This document shows positions 19,729-21,108 of a DNA stretch of 21,108 bases, in pieces. Location of the stretch: the IMG/VR virus record IMGVR_UViG_3300017971_000844, positions 1 through 21,108 of that record. One strand, written 5' to 3'. Positions within the stretch are counted from its first letter, which is position 1; the number at the start of each line of letters is the position of its first letter. The DNA is from a virus. The notes beneath the pieces are model-generated. The model saw only the letters and a program-made list of their open reading frames with translations, was not told where the DNA came from and made no database searches. The translations under genes were made by a program, and so were the position numbers.

Positions 19729-20505
19729 ATGACACGCAACTTCCACACCAGCATCCTTTGTTTTGACGGCGAAGGTAATCCCGGCACCCCGGCCACGCCC
19801 CCAGCGGACCTACCCGGCGATTCCACACCCAATGCTGCCGATGTCGCGAAGTTCACGCAGGACGACTTGAATCGCATCCTGGCTGAAGACAAGCGCAAGC
19901 ACAAAGAACGCATGGCGCAACTCGAAGCCCAGATGCAAGAGTTGTCCCAGGACAAGTCTCTCAGCGAAGAGCAACGAACGGCCATGGCCGGTCAGTTGGA
20001 AGACCTTCGCAAGAGCTTCCGAACAGAGAAACAGCAGATCGAGCACGAGAAAGCTCAGGCCGAGGAACGGTACAAGACCGAACTCGAAGAGACAAAAGCT
20101 CGAGCCGACAAGTGGGAAAACTTGTACAAAGAAGAGAAAGTCGTTCGCTCGTTGCAGGATGCAGCGGCCGGAGCCGATGCGTTCAACTCGAACCAGATCG
20201 TTGGCCTCCTGCGACCGATGACCCAACTCAAAGAAGTCGAAGGCAATCTTCAGCCGATGATCGACTTCCCCGATATTGACGCAAAGACTGGCGAAGAGAT
20301 TCAAACGCTCCGCACGCCGGGCGACGCGGTCAAGAGAATGAAGGAACTGCCCAAAGTGTACGGAAACTTGTTCAAGTCCAACGTCGTGAGCGGCGTCGGT
20401 GCTGGACAGGCAGACACAGGCACAGGCGACATTGATTACGCGAGCATGACCTCGGAACAATACCGAGCAAAGCGCGAAGAGATCAAACGTCGGTTGTCAC
20501 AATAG
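19729..20505 (+). CDS. Capsid scaffolding protein, 258 aa
   Basis: GAGAG/AGAGGTT precedes the start (19716-19722). After a disordered Pro/Gly-rich N-terminus (GTPATPPADLPGDSTP), residues about 40-140 form a continuous Gln/Glu/Lys-rich coiled coil (RKHKERMAQLEAQMQELSQD, EQQIEHEKAQAEERYKTEL), then an alpha-helical domain and a basic C-terminal end, KREEIKRRLSQ. Coiled-coil body plus basic C-terminus directly before the major capsid gene is the classical scaffold arrangement; the basic end usually contacts the coat protein. Confidence 0.85.
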   Translation: MTRNFHTSILCFDGEGNPGTPATPPADLPGDSTPNAADVAKFTQDDLNRILAEDKRKHKERMAQLEAQMQELSQDKSLSEEQRTAMAGQLEDLRKSFRTEKQQIEHEKAQAEERYKTELEETKARADKWENLYKEEKVVRSLQDAAAGADAFNSNQIVGLLRPMTQLKEVEGNLQPMIDFPDIDAKTGEEIQTLRTPGDAVKRMKELPKVYGNLFKSNVVSGVGAGQADTGTGDIDYASMTSEQYRAKREEIKRRLSQ

Positions 20506-20515
20506 CGAATTAGCT

Positions 20516-20613
20516 GCCCAGCTTGGTTGTCCGCGCCTCCAAGCCGCAGGGCCTACCGGGAAGACCGGGTTCCGCCGCACGTAACCAGGGCCGTGTGGCT
20601 AGATCACACCTGG
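20516..20613 (+). promoter_or_regulatory. Structured leader of the capsid gene
   Basis: Stem 1 is GCCC-A-GCTTGG (20516-20526) with CCAAGC-CGCA-GGGC (20539-20552). A CCGG-GAAGA-CCGG hairpin (20557-20569 region) comes next. Stem 3 is CCAG (20585-20588) and GTGTG (20593-20597) with CACAC-CTGG (20605-20613), loop GCTAGAT. This 153-base gap is long compared with its neighbours, so a leader, promoter or processing site for strong capsid expression is likely. Confidence 0.45.
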
Positions 20614-20658
20614 GAGTCAGTTTAATCGCTTACTCAAACAAACCCGAAGGAGTTCAAA

Positions 20659-21108
20659 ATGAACTTGTTCCTCTGCTACGCCAACGACAACGACGCCCTC
20701 ATCCCCGAACTGTGGGCGAACGAGTCCCTCGCTATCCTCGAAGAGAACATGGTTATGGCCAACTTGGTCCACCGTGACTTCTCCCCGCTGGTAGCCTCCT
20801 ATGGTGACGTGGTCAACACGCGCCGCCCGTCGGAATTCGATATGCGACGTAAGTCGCAGAGCGACAGCGTCGAGAACCAAGACGCACAGAGCACCAACGT
20901 GCAAGTGCCCTTGGATCAGCACGTCTACGTTACGTTCACGATCAAGGACGAAGAGGCTTCCTTGTCCTTCAAGGAACTCGTGAGCTACTACATGCAGCCC
21001 GCCGCCAAAGAGATGGCGTCCGCCGTGGACCGTATTCTCATCGGTCAGATCCACCGCTGGTTGGCCAACACCGCTGGCAAGCTGGGTGGACTTAGCTCGA
21101 CCACGGCC
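20659..21108 (+). CDS. Major capsid protein, P22 coat-like, N-terminal 150 aa (partial)
   Basis: The ATG follows AAGGAG at 20647-20652. The reading frame is open to the window edge, so the gene is cut. MNLFLCYANDNDALIPELWANESLAILEENM starts the product; VHRDFSPLVASYGDVVNTRRPSEF and then VPLDQHVYVTFTIKDEEASLSF follow. YMQPAAKEMASAVDRILIGQ matches the P22-coat-protein-like family, where 'GD.V..RRP..F' and 'A...L...D..I' are recurrent. It forms the icosahedral shell. Position straight after the scaffold supports the call. A frame-shifted open reading across 20523-20777 is a shadow. Confidence 0.88.
   Translation, partial: MNLFLCYANDNDALIPELWANESLAILEENMVMANLVHRDFSPLVASYGDVVNTRRPSEFDMRRKSQSDSVENQDAQSTNVQVPLDQHVYVTFTIKDEEASLSFKELVSYYMQPAAKEMASAVDRILIGQIHRWLANTAGKLGGLSSTTA

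Noticed and set aside
19810-20460. 216-residue minus-strand reading opposite the scaffold gene
   Set aside because: Antisense shadow of a coiled-coil gene with restricted codons; no start signals.
20516-20590. tRNA-like stretch containing GGGTTCCG before the capsid gene
   Set aside because: No cloverleaf with acceptor and anticodon arms can be drawn; the stems found are local hairpins only.
1-21108. Prophage integration (integrase, att sites)
   Set aside because: No integrase, excisionase, flanking host gene or direct-repeat attachment site was found in the window.

Overview
The window is about 21 kb of what looks like a tailed double-stranded DNA bacteriophage or a close prophage relative. 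Every gene I can support runs left to right. The right half is a recognisable virion-assembly run: large terminase, portal, head-completion/adaptor protein, scaffold, and the start of a P22-like major capsid protein that continues past the window edge. No integrase, tRNA, rRNA or host housekeeping gene is visible, so I cannot tell a free phage from a prophage. Several proteins carry export signals (a Sec-exported beta-sandwich protein, a Tat-like papain-family protein, a Sec-exported thioredoxin-fold protein). That suggests a Gram-negative-type host. A planctomycete-like host is possible, but I infer it only from the general flavour of these proteins.

Left arm (1-7153). Seven small transcription units, each of one to three short genes, are separated by repeated non-coding DNA. 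Each unit opens with an almost invariant cassette that holds a dyad resembling an operator, a candidate promoter and a GGCGGC/GCCGCC hairpin leader. Each unit closes with a GC-rich patchwork of a few short words (GCCCTGGC, GGGCGG, CGTGTGG, TCCGCCAGCAAC). Five cassettes are 87 bp (class A) and two are 120 bp (class B, with a helically phased triple CGTGTTTT repeat). This 'one leader, many mini-operons' layout is the most unusual feature here. Most of its proteins are unfamiliar. They include four very short ones with a hydrophobic or possibly hydrophobic segment, and a 424-residue protein with a zinc-knuckle-like region and a probable nucleic-acid-binding C-terminal domain.

Centre (7154-8705). 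About 1.5 kb without a credible gene is packed with iterated words, a C-rich to G-rich strand switch, GACGCGTC palindromes and very strong hairpins. It ends at a putative small-terminase gene. A replication origin or terminus and/or a packaging (cos/pac) site is the simplest reading. Base composition of the coding strand also changes across this gap: keto-rich on the left, A/C-rich on the right.

Right arm (8706-21108). In order: small-terminase-like protein, holin-like membrane protein, a low-complexity peptide, the three exported proteins, two surface or decoration-type proteins, a tryptophan-repeat (LRR-like) solenoid, small membrane and hypothetical proteins, a coiled-coil protein, then TerL, portal, adaptor, scaffold and capsid. 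Many stop and start codons overlap or lie within a few bases, which fits a single late operon. Two intergenic stretches (9673-9745 and 20516-20613) fold by eye into compact RNA structures.
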